Both the position numbers and the translations under genes were made by a program. From the NCBI GenBank assembly GCA_033558025.1, contig JAUCEF010000011.1:1488001-1552000 (forward strand): a stretch of DNA of 64,000 bases. The letters are read 5' to 3'. Below, piece after piece: positions 53,772 through 64,000 of this stretch (position 1 is the stretch's first letter; every line of letters starts with the position of its first letter). The notes beneath the pieces are model-generated. The model was given only the letters and a program-made list of their open reading frames with translations. It had not been told where the DNA came from and made no database searches. Source of the DNA: Phytophthora sp. 'mugwort'. Lineage: Eukaryota > Oomycota > Peronosporomycetes > Peronosporales > Peronosporaceae.

Positions 53772-56430
53772 TACACTGTCGCCTTACCAAACCAGAGTGA
53801 TGCGAATGGCACTACTGGCGTATATTTGAAAGCAGTGTAGCCAACGAAGTATTCTTTTTATCCATACTCAAGGCTCTACCACTCTATGGATGGACAAGAA
53901 CTGTCAACTTCGTTGAATATGAGCATGCAAAATCGTTGCGGCTAAAGCCGTGGAAACTACCGCCTTACGTCTACTTTCGTGCATACACAAAAATCATGAT
54001 AGCCGTGTCGCATCTTCGTATTTATCCAGGCCAAACCTAGGCAGACGTTGGGCGAGTCACAACCCCTCGGTCAGAAAGGTAGTTCCAGTGTGGGTTAAAG
54101 CAGACGCCGCTTTACTCTTCTCGTTCAGCTCGGTCAAAGTTGCTTACACAAAGTTGATTTGATCAAGGTGGCAAGCCGAGGGATGTGCAATTATCTCCAC
54201 CGCCGTGCTCATGTATGACATGGATACAGCAAGGGTGCATGTCGTAATCCTTTTGGCTGCAATAGGGAAGGAGGAACGGAGGTATAGAGGGTATAGTTCA
54301 ATTGTTTGGTAGCTGCTATCCCGTTTCATAATACGCGGAGAATCAGCGCCCCGTTGCGTTCCCGGATGACACGGAAAATAAAGGGGGTGAAACCATGGTG
54401 CCTGCACTTCATCAAAGCCAAGCTGGACGGCCTCGTAAACGAAGCATTCGCTCTCGTGGGTGAACCTGGTGATCCTAGCGAGATCTACAAGTGCGGCGTC
54501 GCACACAGTCATAACAACGCATGATGTACTGTCGAACGTAAAACACACAACGGGAGTATTAGAAGAGAACTCTACTTCGATTGCACGCTCGCTTCAATAA
54601 TCATACATATCACAACTCATCGTCTACTCGCCAGCCCCGTTCGTACACAATAATATCAGTGGTGCTTGACGCGACCACCTCGTGCTCTATATACATCATC
54701 ACGAGCAGCCATAAACCAAGGACAGGCCTATACACAGCAGGTCCTTTTGGTACGTCTTCCCGTTACGAAGTTCTAACCCAAAAGCTGATGCAAATGCCAC
54801 ACATTCTCCAACTCGCCACGTTTACTGAACGCCCCAAGAGATGTGCGCATTTTGAGGACTCACCGTTGCTTTCTGTCTGAAGCTCAGCTACCAAGGAACG
54901 GGCTGTACGCGCGAGCGTGTTACTGAGTGCCTATAAATTTCGAAGGGCACGATTGCGCGTAATCCCCGCCTGGACCCAAGAGCGGAGACGATGCGCTTGC
55001 CGAGCCTACAGGTGTCCAACCAGGTCTAAGGTCGAAAACTACCGTGATTATATTAGGGAAATATTAAATGACCGTAATTAGACCGAAAGCCAACATCATC
55101 GAATATCATCTGCGGGAAGCTAAAACTTCTGACAGTGGCAGCCCTACCGGATCGGACTATGCGAGGCAAGTTGAAGAGGATGGATTTAACCTACACCCGT
55201 GTCTGCAAACGAGATCCGAGGGCGGACTCAACGGTAAATGCGGCGTTTAGGAATGCGTAGCTAGAGAAGAATATATCCAATGTATCGACCCGTAACTAAC
55301 CAAAAGTAACGGAGTTATATTAAGTGAAACCTACTGTAACGTGAATCACGTTGCTGGAACAACTTGGGTTGTTAAGAAACCACCTCGTTACATTTCTAAC
55401 GGGGCGGGGCAGTTGTACTGTATCGTCGGCTCTATCACCGTGCTGCAGAATTGTGGGCTTCTGCACGCTGAATGGGTATCTAGGTCCATCAAGAGCTCGG
55501 CTTCGCAACTAAGGCTACGGACGACACTGACTACCATGGCAACTTTACGGGTGAGCTGTTCGAGGCGCGGCTTGAAGACCTCTGCAGAGATTTGCGGATG
55601 GCGTACGGGCCGCGCCGAATGGCGCCGCCTGACCACGAGCTCTTCAAGGGCTCGGCACCATCAAGCTCGAGATCCAAGGCGGTGATGGTGTAGTGGCTGC
55701 ATAGGCACGGCGTGACGGTGACAGTGACAGTAACTGTCGAGAATTAACAAAAAAAAGCAACTGAAGCGCTTCACTGCACAAATAAGGGTTCTCGCTGTAA
55801 AGGCTAAAACTGTATGCAGGCTAACCTCCTACAACTGTGTCCAAGACCCAGGAGTAAGGACACTTCTGTTCACACCCACTCCCCATCATCTGGCGCTGCA
55901 ATCAATCGAGCTGATATGGGGGAGACCAGAATTGCGATGAACCCGGCGGCTTCTGCAGAGGCAAACGATAAGGCTGGTCAGATGCAAAGGAAACGGGGGA
56001 CGACGAGGAGGGGAAGGAGACGGCAATGGCGGGGAAGCAGAAGGAGGGAGGCAAGAAAAGGCGGAGGGCAATCAGAAGGCCGCGGGCGAGCAGAAGGCAT
56101 GGTCAAGCAAAAGGCGGTGCTGATTCCTCTTCCGGCCACCGGAGCAATCCTTGTCTGTATCGAATGAAGTAAAACACGTACTTAGCGTCGTGTTCGTGAC
56201 AATCGCGTGCGGCGAGGATGTTTTACACTAAGTCGAGTTCATGTACGAGATGGTAATTCTGGCAGAAGTTAGCACAGCAAGGGTCGGACGAAGGCAAACG
56301 GAAGCGTTGGCGTCGCATTTTACAAGAAGATATCTTTTAAACGGAAGAAGATGAAGCTGTATGCAATGTAAACGATATTCAACATATGCATGGTTCTTGT
56401 GAGTCCCGTCAACGTAATGGCAACATAGGC
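53772..56430. other. No recognised gene
   Basis: The first few hundred bases are a diverged relative of the sequence after 21625. Later frames at 54144-54548 (minus), 55341-55685 and 55814-56167 (plus) show no family I recognise. In a second frame 55500-55690 reads TDDTDYHGNFTGELFEARLE, which looks protein-like but is unassigned. The Arg/Gly-rich frame at 55814 reflects purine-rich low complexity. Confidence 0.35.
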
Positions 56431-56528
56431 TAACATTTGATTTTCTATTTGCTGTCACCTCCAAGCGATGCCGCTGATAGGCAGAACCTGCCTCGAGCCC
56501 TGATTGCGTTATTAATGGCGATCCGAAT

Positions 56529-57535
56529 ATGGCGGAGGAAAATGCTGAGGAATGCCTGGGCCTTAACGCTGACGAAGGCTCTGACCTGCATGAGGCGCCA
56601 GAAGATGAAGAAGATGAGCAGGGATGTCGACTAGGACATCGGGAATCTCCCGACGAAGACCCAGACAAAGTACTCGATGATTTTCCTGATACTCTCTTGG
56701 CGTCTGTTGCCAGAGCCAGCAATACAATCTCGGCTATGAAAAAACCTGGGCCGGGAGTATGGTAAGTTATGCTAATTTATCATCCCAAACTGCGATGGAG
56801 AAGTCCATATCCAACATAAATACTTACATACTGTTGTACACGCTGTTGTAAACATAAGCCAGTTTAGTCCAGATCCTGAATACACTGAGCTCTATGATGG
56901 GCGTTACGGACCAAATGGTAGCGTGCTGGAGATCGCGGATGATCCCCTGGCTCTCCGGTTCTACTCCATGCCGCCTAATTATGGAGACAATTTGCTGTTG
57001 AAAACAATCGCTATCACACTCAGTTGATTCCACTACGTACACGCGCCATTCGATCGCAATAGCGCCAACGTGGCGGAGAGGTTGGAGAACTGGTCGACAT
57101 TCGCAGTTGATTGGCTGAGGTTAGTGATATGTGCTTCGAGTCATGTCTTGCTAATCACATACTGTCCTCTATCCGCAAGGGTATTGCTGCTCACTGGTCT
57201 ACGTGAAAGTAGGGTGTCTGCCCCCGCAAACCGGTTCGGACTATTCATGGCGAAGGATCGCTTCATTCACGTCATGGGTTAACGCGTTTCTCCAACGATA
57301 CGTCGCCGCATGCACATCTCGGCTGCGAGCGGAAGTTGTCGACGTGTTACATCGTACATTTGCCCGTAGTTAACAGGTCCCCCCCCATCGTCTGCTTCGA
57401 TAATCCACACTGCCGTCACAGTCGGGCAACAACCCCCGCGTCAGTCCAGCAAGGACACGCCGCACCAAGATATTCGTTGCTACGTGTGCTGAGATCGCGT
57501 ACTGCACGAGGTACGTACTGCTGAGCTTAAGGCGC
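56529..57535 (+). pseudogene. piggyBac-like transposase, broken, with probable intron
   Basis: From the ATG at 56529 an acidic N-terminus (MAEENAEECLGLNADEGSDL) runs to SAMKKPGPGV. A probable intron 56762-56858 (GTAAGT donor, 97 nt) then joins in frame to CQFSPDPEYTELYDGRYGPN and VLEIADDPLALRFYSMPPN. Other frames carry QFAVENNRYHTQLIPLRTRA, ICASSHVLLITYC, then SIRKGIAAHWST, FGLFMAKDRFIHVMG, SPPIVCFDNPHC (the family's SFDE region) and IFVATCAEIAYCTR. The block order matches oomycete piggyBac (DDE_Tnp_1_7) proteins as I recall them. The catalytic Asp of SFDE appears as FDN. Multiple frameshifts and stops occur after 57030, and the C-terminal half is lost. Confidence 0.65.
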
Positions 57536-57807
57536 CTAGCCCTTGTGTTGAATTGTGGCCTCGCGCGTACAGGTCTTATGCTAACTGTGAAATCAAAGCG
57601 CACCTGAGTACACCGTGCCAAGGGAAAACAACAGTGGAAAAGCCGCAGTTCTTCGCAGCATGAATATGCTACGTCCGCCCTCCCCGCGCCGTCCTGGGCC
57701 TAGTTATCACCGACCAGATGGATACGTCTGTTAAGCTAGCTCTAGAGCAACTACACCGACGAATGTATTTTACAGACAGGATCGCGCGGGTTACACAAGG
57801 GATATTG

Positions 57808-58253
57808 TGAAGGGGTCACACGCACCCTGGCCTGAGGAAGCTTAGCTAACCAAGACAGAAGCCCTGCGTCTCTGTCTTCTTGTCGCACATGGAAAGCATG
57901 GCTTTCCAGTAGTCCGTGGGACAGGGGTTCTCACGACTTGCGAACTTCTAGGTTAGATTTTAACTGTGTCTTTACATGCTCCTATGCTCCTACTTATTGT
58001 AAACTGCCTAATTAATGCATCCCCTAAGTCACCGGTTTCTCAATGGGTAGTTCTCAAGCCATGTCTCCTTCCTAAGTGCGATTCGTACCTAAAGGTGTCT
58101 TGTGATTCGTACCTAACTGTGTATTTTGTCTAAGTGCGATACGTACTTAGTGGTGTGTTTTCTGTCCTATACGATCCGTACCTAGTGTGTGGGCGTCCCA
58201 TATTGTGTGGTCAGACCAATTGGTCATGGACCATCCATCAAGAACACGCCCCA
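57808..58253 (-). repeat. 3' LTR of gypsy copy 2
   Basis: In minus orientation it starts TGGGGCGTGTTCTTG and ends near CCCCTTCA. It is about 446 bp and roughly 88-90% identical by eye to the 3' LTR of copy 1, with a rearranged palindrome array. Confidence 0.85.
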
Positions 58254-58463
58254 TTACACGCTCCCACACCCAAACGGAGAACATCGAACGGGAAAGGTTC
58301 GAGGGGAATCCAGCGGATAACTGGAACTCGTGCTGCACCCGAAGGTTGAACCTCACTTCTCAACAGCCCGCCGACGATTCTTCGCCCAACGAGCACGACC
58401 ACGGCCACGACACCACCAAGCCCTGCAGCGCGCAGCGCACCTGCAACACCCGCCGGCACGTCC

Positions 58464-59690
58464 TTGTCCGAGGCCGCAGCGTCCAACGCTGGCCCGACGA
58501 AGACCAGAAGCCAGACGAAGGCGGAATCCGCCACCAAGAGGGACGGAAAGAGGAAAGCCTCGGGGGCTAGCCCGAAGACGAAGACGAAGAAGACCAAGAC
58601 ACCGGCTCGTAGAGCGGCCTTGTCTGCCGCACGCCGTCGTAAACGACACAAAGTGTCCGTGCCAGGCCCCGTGGGTTCGCTGAGCGATGAGTCAGTGACG
58701 AGGATGACGATGTGGTCAATCCGAACCTCGTTCTTCCTGACGAGGGCATGCCTAGCAATGCTACGTCCGCCAAGAAGGAGAAGAATCCTGCGTCTGCGAA
58801 GAGCTTGGCTCCGCCGACACGCCGTCCGCCAAAGCAGCCCCGTCGATCACGCCGCCAGCCGAAGCGGTCCCGCCGAGCATGTCATCCGCCAAGGCGACCC
58901 GCCGACCAGCGCACCGGAGGCAATCCCGGCCCCGAAGAAAGGTATGACCAAGGCCCTGCGTGTCGATGCCTGTTGAGGTGACCCGCACAAGCCTTTCGCA
59001 GAGACGCCCATCACTGACGTGGAGGCGAAGGACAAGACGCCTGTGGATCCCATACGGGACGTGCTGGTGGCCCCAGAGATCCCGCTTCCCGAAGATGTCT
59101 CCCACGAGGTGGACTACGAGTTGTCGGAGGACGAGCACGAGTCGTCGCCCCTTCTCCACAGCTCACTGAGCAACAGCGTGCTATCCATCCGAAGCCCTGC
59201 GAGTCCGCGCAGCAAAGATGCCGTCGAAAGAGCCGTGTTGGTGCCTAAGAACCGTGAAGTCACGGCTGAGTCAGCCATTCTGCGCCCCAGCTCAAGGAGC
59301 AATCTTATCATCACTAACGCTGGTGTCGACGAAGGGTTCGACCCCGCGCGTCTGCAATGCGACAGCCGTGAACACTTACGCGAGTACGCGGACGCAGCAC
59401 GTCTTGATGCCGAACGATCTCATGACCGCAAACGGGAGCACGAACCGTCGGCCCCGCGAAGTCGTGAGCAGCTGCTAGCGCGTTGCATTTAATCTCCGGA
59501 GGAGTATTCGTCGTATTTGCGGCGAAGCCGTCAGCCCGGAATCACCGTAGCTAGCTGCGAGAAGTGTCCGATCGTTCTTGCGAGCGATACGGCCCTCGCC
59601 CGACAGTCAAGGAGGTTGAGTTCGAAGCTTGGCTTTGCCACGCCGGCTACCCCGTAGCTGAGTTACTGCGTCGCCTCATCGGCTAGATTG
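58464..59690 (+). pseudogene. Antisense accessory ORF of gypsy copy 2
   Basis: This is the counterpart of the frame at 14942-13700. It starts MSEAAASNAGPTKTR and keeps KRHKVSVPGPVGS without the insertion found in copy 1. It then loses the frame in the acidic run (near 58690) by a 1-bp change and resumes as VNPNLVLPDEGMPSNATSA. EAKDKTPVDPIRD and SHEVDYELSEDEHES are almost unchanged between copies although the surrounding DNA differs. Copy 1 and copy 2 carry different frameshifts, so each lost the frame independently. The start lies about 210 bp inside the LTR boundary, so antisense transcription from the LTR side would be needed. Confidence 0.6.
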
Positions 59691-59867
59691 GTCGTGCTGC
59701 GGCGTCTTCGCTTTCGCATGGCGAAGATGAATCTGACCGGACTTAGGATCGAAGTTGATACGTCCGAGACTTACCCACATCACCAGTTGTCCTCGAGGAG
59801 ATCGTGTCGAAGGTGCCGAAGTCGAGGCATTCACAACCCGTTGAACCTAGGAGCGTTCTAGAGTGTG

Positions 59868-60047
59868 TTAGCGCCGACCAGCTATGTGCGGGCGCTTATA
59901 AGCGTCCACGATGTCGGCGTAGTCCACCGCGAGGCGGCTTTCCGTCTCCTACGTATTTTCGGACGAAAGATAGCCGCGCCACTTTACCAGATACTGGTTG
60001 ATGCCCGCACACCTCCGGTGTTTCACCAGCTTCTCCACATAAAAGTA
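59868..60047 (-). pseudogene. gypsy copy 2 chromodomain with the same stop codon
   Basis: It contains LVKWRGYLSSENT followed by TAG, as in copy 1. It lies upstream of the accessory ORF and downstream of the integrase stub in element orientation. Confidence 0.8.
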
Positions 60048-60334
60048 CTGCTTCCATCACTACCCAATAGGGGTGGAGGAGGCCGGAGCGGCGGTTGCTG
60101 GGTCGTCGCGGCTCAAGTTGACGCCACCGACTAGCTCGGGAACGGCGAGTTGTCAGAGCCTTCTGGACGTTCATCGAACGGATGTGATCGCTTTGCGTGG
60201 CCACCAACAGCTCCTGGAGACGCGATTGGAGCGGAGTTGCGCCAGGCGCCCGACGTAGACGCGGAGAGGCACCGCCTGTGGGCGAAGGTGGATCGCCTGG
60301 AGCAGGACTTGACACAGTCTGAGATGCGTGTCCG

Positions 60335-60668
60335 TCATTCACTCGGCGCCTGTGAATAAGGAAACGCTAATGCGCGTGGTGCAGAGCGCTCTGCGTCGCT
60401 ACACGGGGTCTCGGACAGACCCGGCGGAAGGCGCTCCACCTCATGGTACGCTTTGAGCATGCCGACGTAGAACGTTGGATGCGTCGCAATGGACAATGAC
60501 AGATCCAGCGTATAAGCGTTGCCGTGGACTCCAATGACCGTGAACGGCCCCACGAATCGTGGCCTGAGTTTTGTGCTCCACACCGAAGACACTGCGTGTA
60601 TAGGAAGAGTTTTGACATTTAATAACACCAAATCCCCAACTTTAAACACTTGTGTTTTGTTACCCCCC
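60335..60668 (-). pseudogene. gypsy copy 2 integrase C-terminal stub
   Basis: FKVGDLVLLNVKTLPIH through HPTFYVGMLKAYHEVE is identical to copy 1, and so is the junction to the RNase H end. The catalytic core is absent. Confidence 0.85.
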
Positions 60669-63026
60669 TGACGAAGTTGTACTTGGCGAAGAGCGATAGC
60701 TATCGCGCCATGCGCTGGGAGAGATGCGGCGACGAGGTCGCCGACCTCAACGAGGCATGGTCTGTGTAGATCACAAAGGGCTTGCTGCCCAGCAGATGAA
60801 CCCTGAACTTCACTAGCGCGTACTTCATCGCGACGAGTTCCCTGTCATGGACACGGTAGTTCTTTTCCGCAGCTTTCAGCGGCCGGGATTGGAACGAAAT
60901 CACCGTCTCCCTGGCTTCGGCATCAAGTTGGAGCAGGGCACAGTCGATGGCACAGTCCGAGTCACACACAACGCTAAACGGACGATCCTCATCGGGGAGT
61001 GCCAGAATTGGGGCACTCTGCAGGCTCCGTTTGATAGCTTCGAAGGCTATCTGAGCCTCATCGGTCCATGACCATTCCGCTTTTTTCTTTAAAAGGTTCG
61101 TCAATGGCCTGGCCAACTCAGCGTAGTTCTCGCTATACTTGGGTAAGTAGTTAGTGAGGCCGAGTCACTTGCGCAGATCGCTTTGGAGGTAGGTACAGGC
61201 CACTGCGAGATTGCTTCAATCTTCTCGAGGTCAGCCCTTATGCCATCCTTCCCAAGGAAGCACCCGAGGAACGGGATTTCTTCCGCGCCGAAGTTGCATT
61301 TGTTGATGTTTGCATACAGCCGGTTCTCCCCCATGCGCAACAAAACCTCACGGAGGTGTGCAATGTGCATTTCGACGTCGGTCTTTCCATCCGCAGCGCG
61401 GCTGTGAACGAAGATATAATCGAAGTAGGTCTGCACAAAGTGCCACAGCGGTCGGAATAGCTGTGTCACCAAGCGATTAAACGTCGCTGGTGCGTTGGAT
61501 AGTCCTTGGGGTATCACCAACCATTCCCACAACATCCTGCTGGCAGTACTTACTGCTGTCAGAGGAATATCCGATTCCCGCATCAGTAGCTGATAGTACC
61601 CATCGACCATGTCGAGCGCGCTGAACACCGTGCAGACCGCCATGTTGTTCTGCAACACATCCTTCCGAGGAATAGGCGTTGGCACGGGGAGGGTGGCAGC
61701 ATTCAGCTTGTTGAAGGTGTGAACCATACGTCACTTCCCGTTAGGTTTGCGCACACAAAACATCGGGGACGAGTGCGGCGACTTTGACTCGCGCACCATG
61801 CCGGCGGCATACTTCGCCGCGAAGAACGTGTCGATCACATCGATATGTTCCTTTGGAGCAGGCTACTGACGTGTGGTGCAGTACTTGGTACCAGGCTCCA
61901 GGTCGATTTCGTGTCGAACACCACGATCCGGTGGTAATATGGAAGTTTTTTTCGGAGCCACATCCAAGAACTCCTTCAACAGAAAATAATAAGGATTCAA
62001 GGGATCCTCTAAAGTGGCTGCGCCAGCGATACGCTTTCCTCTTCTAGAACGTTTGGGTCCATGCCCGACGAGCTATTAAGTTTTATCGAGTTCTGTTCTC
62101 GGCGGAGAAGGACGAGGTCCTCAATTTCTCCCGCCTCCAATGACTGAGGAACTCGACGTACGATAGCTCCTCGAGCTCCGTGAGCTCCGACACCCGGATA
62201 AGGGAGTTAGCTCAACACCTGCCTTGCTGTTTCCCGTGAGTGTATCAACGACCACAGTGGTGGATACCTGGCTCACTGGGCCAGCAGATAGGAATGCAGC
62301 CTCGCTGTCAATCCCTTCATTCGTGGAAGCCTCTGCTCGACCAACCTGGGTTGCGCGACGTCCGTCGTCAGAGGCTTCCTCATCTGCGTGAGCTGAGCCA
62401 GCACAAACGCATTGCGTTGTGGGAGCCTCTGTTCAACCACCTTGGGTTTCCGAAATGACGACTCGTTCGGCAGAGCCAGCAAAGTGTCGTTCTCCACGTG
62501 GCACTCGGTGCTCGTGTACGAACCCGTCACGGGATAAGGAGGGAACATGACACGCCAAAGCTCGATCCACGAGGGGTTTGTGGCTAGCACCTATGGTGCG
62601 ATTGCGCCGGTCGGTCCACGGCTCATATTTCACAAGCCAAGGCAAGCCGAGGATCCGTCGTATCGATCATCCATTTTGAGGACAATGAACGGTTCGACCG
62701 AGTTAAAGTCGTCAAATTTGACAGTCAAAGGGAGGAGAACCTTCCGCGTCGATACAATCGAACCAGTCGCTAAGCCAACAAAAATTATGATTACGCTTAG
62801 ACTCTTCTAAAGCTTTAGCATACAGTATACTGATCCTAGCGACGCTGTTTTTCATTGCGAAATTGTAGGATGCTCCTGAATCGATCAGGATGGTTATAGA
62901 CTCTTCATACCCTTCAACGCTGGCGATGACGACCACGAGATTAGACCGCGTAGCGGCCGCCAAGAGAAACAACAACGTTGTCTCAGGGACTTGCTCCCCT
63001 GGGCGGGGAGGGGGCGAAGCCACCAT
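60669..63026 (-). pseudogene. gypsy copy 2 pol: protease, reverse transcriptase, RNase H
   Basis: The layout matches copy 1: LIDSGAS, RT with the YFDYIFVHS box (Tyr for the second catalytic Asp), and RNase H ending in MAR-stop. The TGA after KPNGK is shared. Copy 2 keeps one A that copy 1 lost, so KDVLQNNMAVCTVFSALDMV stays in a single frame here. This copy is therefore slightly less damaged. Confidence 0.87.
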
Positions 63027-63067
63027 AGACCGGAAAGAGCGGAGTCTCCCCGCAGGGCGTCCCGCAC

Positions 63068-64000
63068 CTACTGGGAGACGTTATTTTCCAACAAGTCGGA
63101 CCCAATTACATTGAACGATGGCGACGCCGAGGTGGCCTTGCCACGGTTGACTCGCCACGGGTTTGTCGGGCAATTGCGACGGAAGTGGCCTACTTCGTTA
63201 CAGTCGAAGCAGCGACCTCTCGCTTTGGTTTCTTCGAGGAGAGTCGAGACGACTCGGCAGAAGTAATCTCCAGAAGAAGACCCCATTGGGGTGGGTCCCT
63301 CAGACGAGTCCAAAGGACCAGCATGCCCCTGTGCAGAACGCACACAGTGGTCTTCCAGCAGATTGAGGTATGTGTATTGCCTCGTTGAAGGTCTTCGGTT
63401 GACGCCAAAAGAGCTCCGTCCGCACCGGCCCCATCGGACACCGTCCATAAACACCGTGACCTTTAAGTCCTCCGAGAGGGGAGCTCCGGCCACAACCGCT
63501 TCCAGGTGTTGCAGCTCCATGACATTATCTTGGGGGGAGCGCTTGCCTTGCTTGCATCGCAAGAAGAGGGATCGATGGCGATACGTCACGTTGGCCAACA
63601 GGAAATTCTTGCGGAGCTCCTGCTCCATGAACGGCCACTAGATGAAATACCCCGGAGACCAGGTCCCTCGATCCATAGCCCATGCCTGTGTCCGACCTCC
63701 CAGGTTGGACAGGGCGAAGGCGACTTAAGATCTCGCATCATAGATCTGTCCCGCGCTCAGCGCGATCTCGATCTCGCGGATCTAGAAGATCAAGCTGTCC
63801 GACTCCTTCCCGTCGAATTTGGAAACCGTCATCTTGACCGCTTTTGTCGACCCTTGTCGCGAAACGGAGGTAGCGGACTCCCGCGCAGGGATTGAGCTGC
63901 GCTCTGGGCTTCGCCCGTACTGTCGCGCATGTAGCTTTTTGGACTGCGGCGCTCATGTGTGCGATGAGCGAGGTCTCGTACTGGTCAAAACGCTCAACAG
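63068..64000 (-). pseudogene. gypsy copy 2 gag, partial (window edge)
   Basis: The zinc knuckle CFDCNEVGHFRRNC and upstream gag blocks are as in copy 1, with the same TAG after SLIF and the same TAA after DARS. A 9-bp insertion relative to copy 1 lies near 63866-63874. The N-terminus is beyond the window. Confidence 0.8.

Larger units (their letters stand above)
57808..64000 (-). mobile_element. Ty3/gypsy chromovirus, copy 2, inverted, runs off window
   Basis: This is the same element family as copy 1, in opposite orientation: 3' LTR (57808-58253), accessory ORF, chromodomain, integrase stub, pol and part of gag. From about 59646 to the window end it mirrors copy 1 (13745 down to about 9440) with only scattered differences. 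Between 57808 and 59646 it is clearly more diverged. It shares the integrase deletion and RT active-site change of copy 1. Confidence 0.9.

Noticed and set aside
55814..56167. A 117-aa Arg/Gly-rich protein
   Set aside because: It comes from a purine-rich low-complexity stretch, with no homology or start context to support it.
1..64000. CRISPR arrays, bacterial operons, ribosome-binding sites, rRNA, prophage
   Set aside because: None is present. The sequence is eukaryotic, with spliceosomal introns and nuclear retrotransposons.

Overview
The window looks like nuclear DNA from an oomycete, most likely Phytophthora or a close Peronosporales relative. The evidence is the TE mix (oomycete-style hAT/BED, pogo/Tigger, MULE, PIF/Harbinger, Tc1/mariner-like, piggyBac-like, Ty1/copia, Ty3/gypsy chromovirus), short GTAAGT...AG introns, and one compact gene island with intron-poor genes and a very short intergenic distance. 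No bacterial operons, rRNA or CRISPR are present. The species cannot be fixed from the sequence alone.

Layout. 1-8.7 kb is a graveyard of broken DNA transposons (hAT, pogo/Tigger, MULE, an IS630-like family) with a SET-domain remnant and two long hairpins. 8.7-15.6 kb is a complete-length but defective Ty3/gypsy chromovirus with two LTRs (copy 1). 18.2-21.6 kb is a 3.4-kb repeat unit carrying a 1.1-kb hAT element with terminal inverted repeats and an 8-bp target duplication; an almost identical unit lies in direct orientation at 50.4-53.8 kb. 22-35.5 kb holds a Tc1/mariner-like pseudogene with a probable intron, an uncharacterised 306-aa ORF, a broken S33 serine peptidase, a minus-strand copia fragment, a plus-strand full-length copia with mismatched LTRs, and a pogo/Tigger pseudogene. 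35.6-42.2 kb is the only clean gene island: two divergent genes 187 bp apart, one for a PHD-finger protein of about 1047 aa and one two-exon gene for a 1063-aa coiled-coil and multi-pass membrane protein. 43.4-47.2 kb is a nested insertion: a 2,489-bp PIF/Harbinger element (TAA target duplication) sitting inside a Tc1/mariner-like transposase pseudogene. 48.5-49.75 kb is a truncated gypsy (probable LTR plus gag). 56.5-57.5 kb is a piggyBac-like pseudogene. 57.8-64.0 kb is gypsy copy 2, inverted relative to copy 1 and running off the window.

How it fits together. The two gypsy copies share the same stop codons, the same deletion of the integrase core and the same altered reverse-transcriptase active site, so they belong to a defective lineage that was either copied in trans or homogenised after copying. 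Both carry an antisense accessory reading frame between the chromodomain and the 3' LTR. The gene island is bracketed by long direct repeats (32 kb apart) and, outside them, by inverted gypsy copies. That arrangement could allow deletion or inversion of the island by recombination. Apart from the two island genes, and possibly the 306-aa ORF, essentially every coding signal is a transposon or gene remnant.
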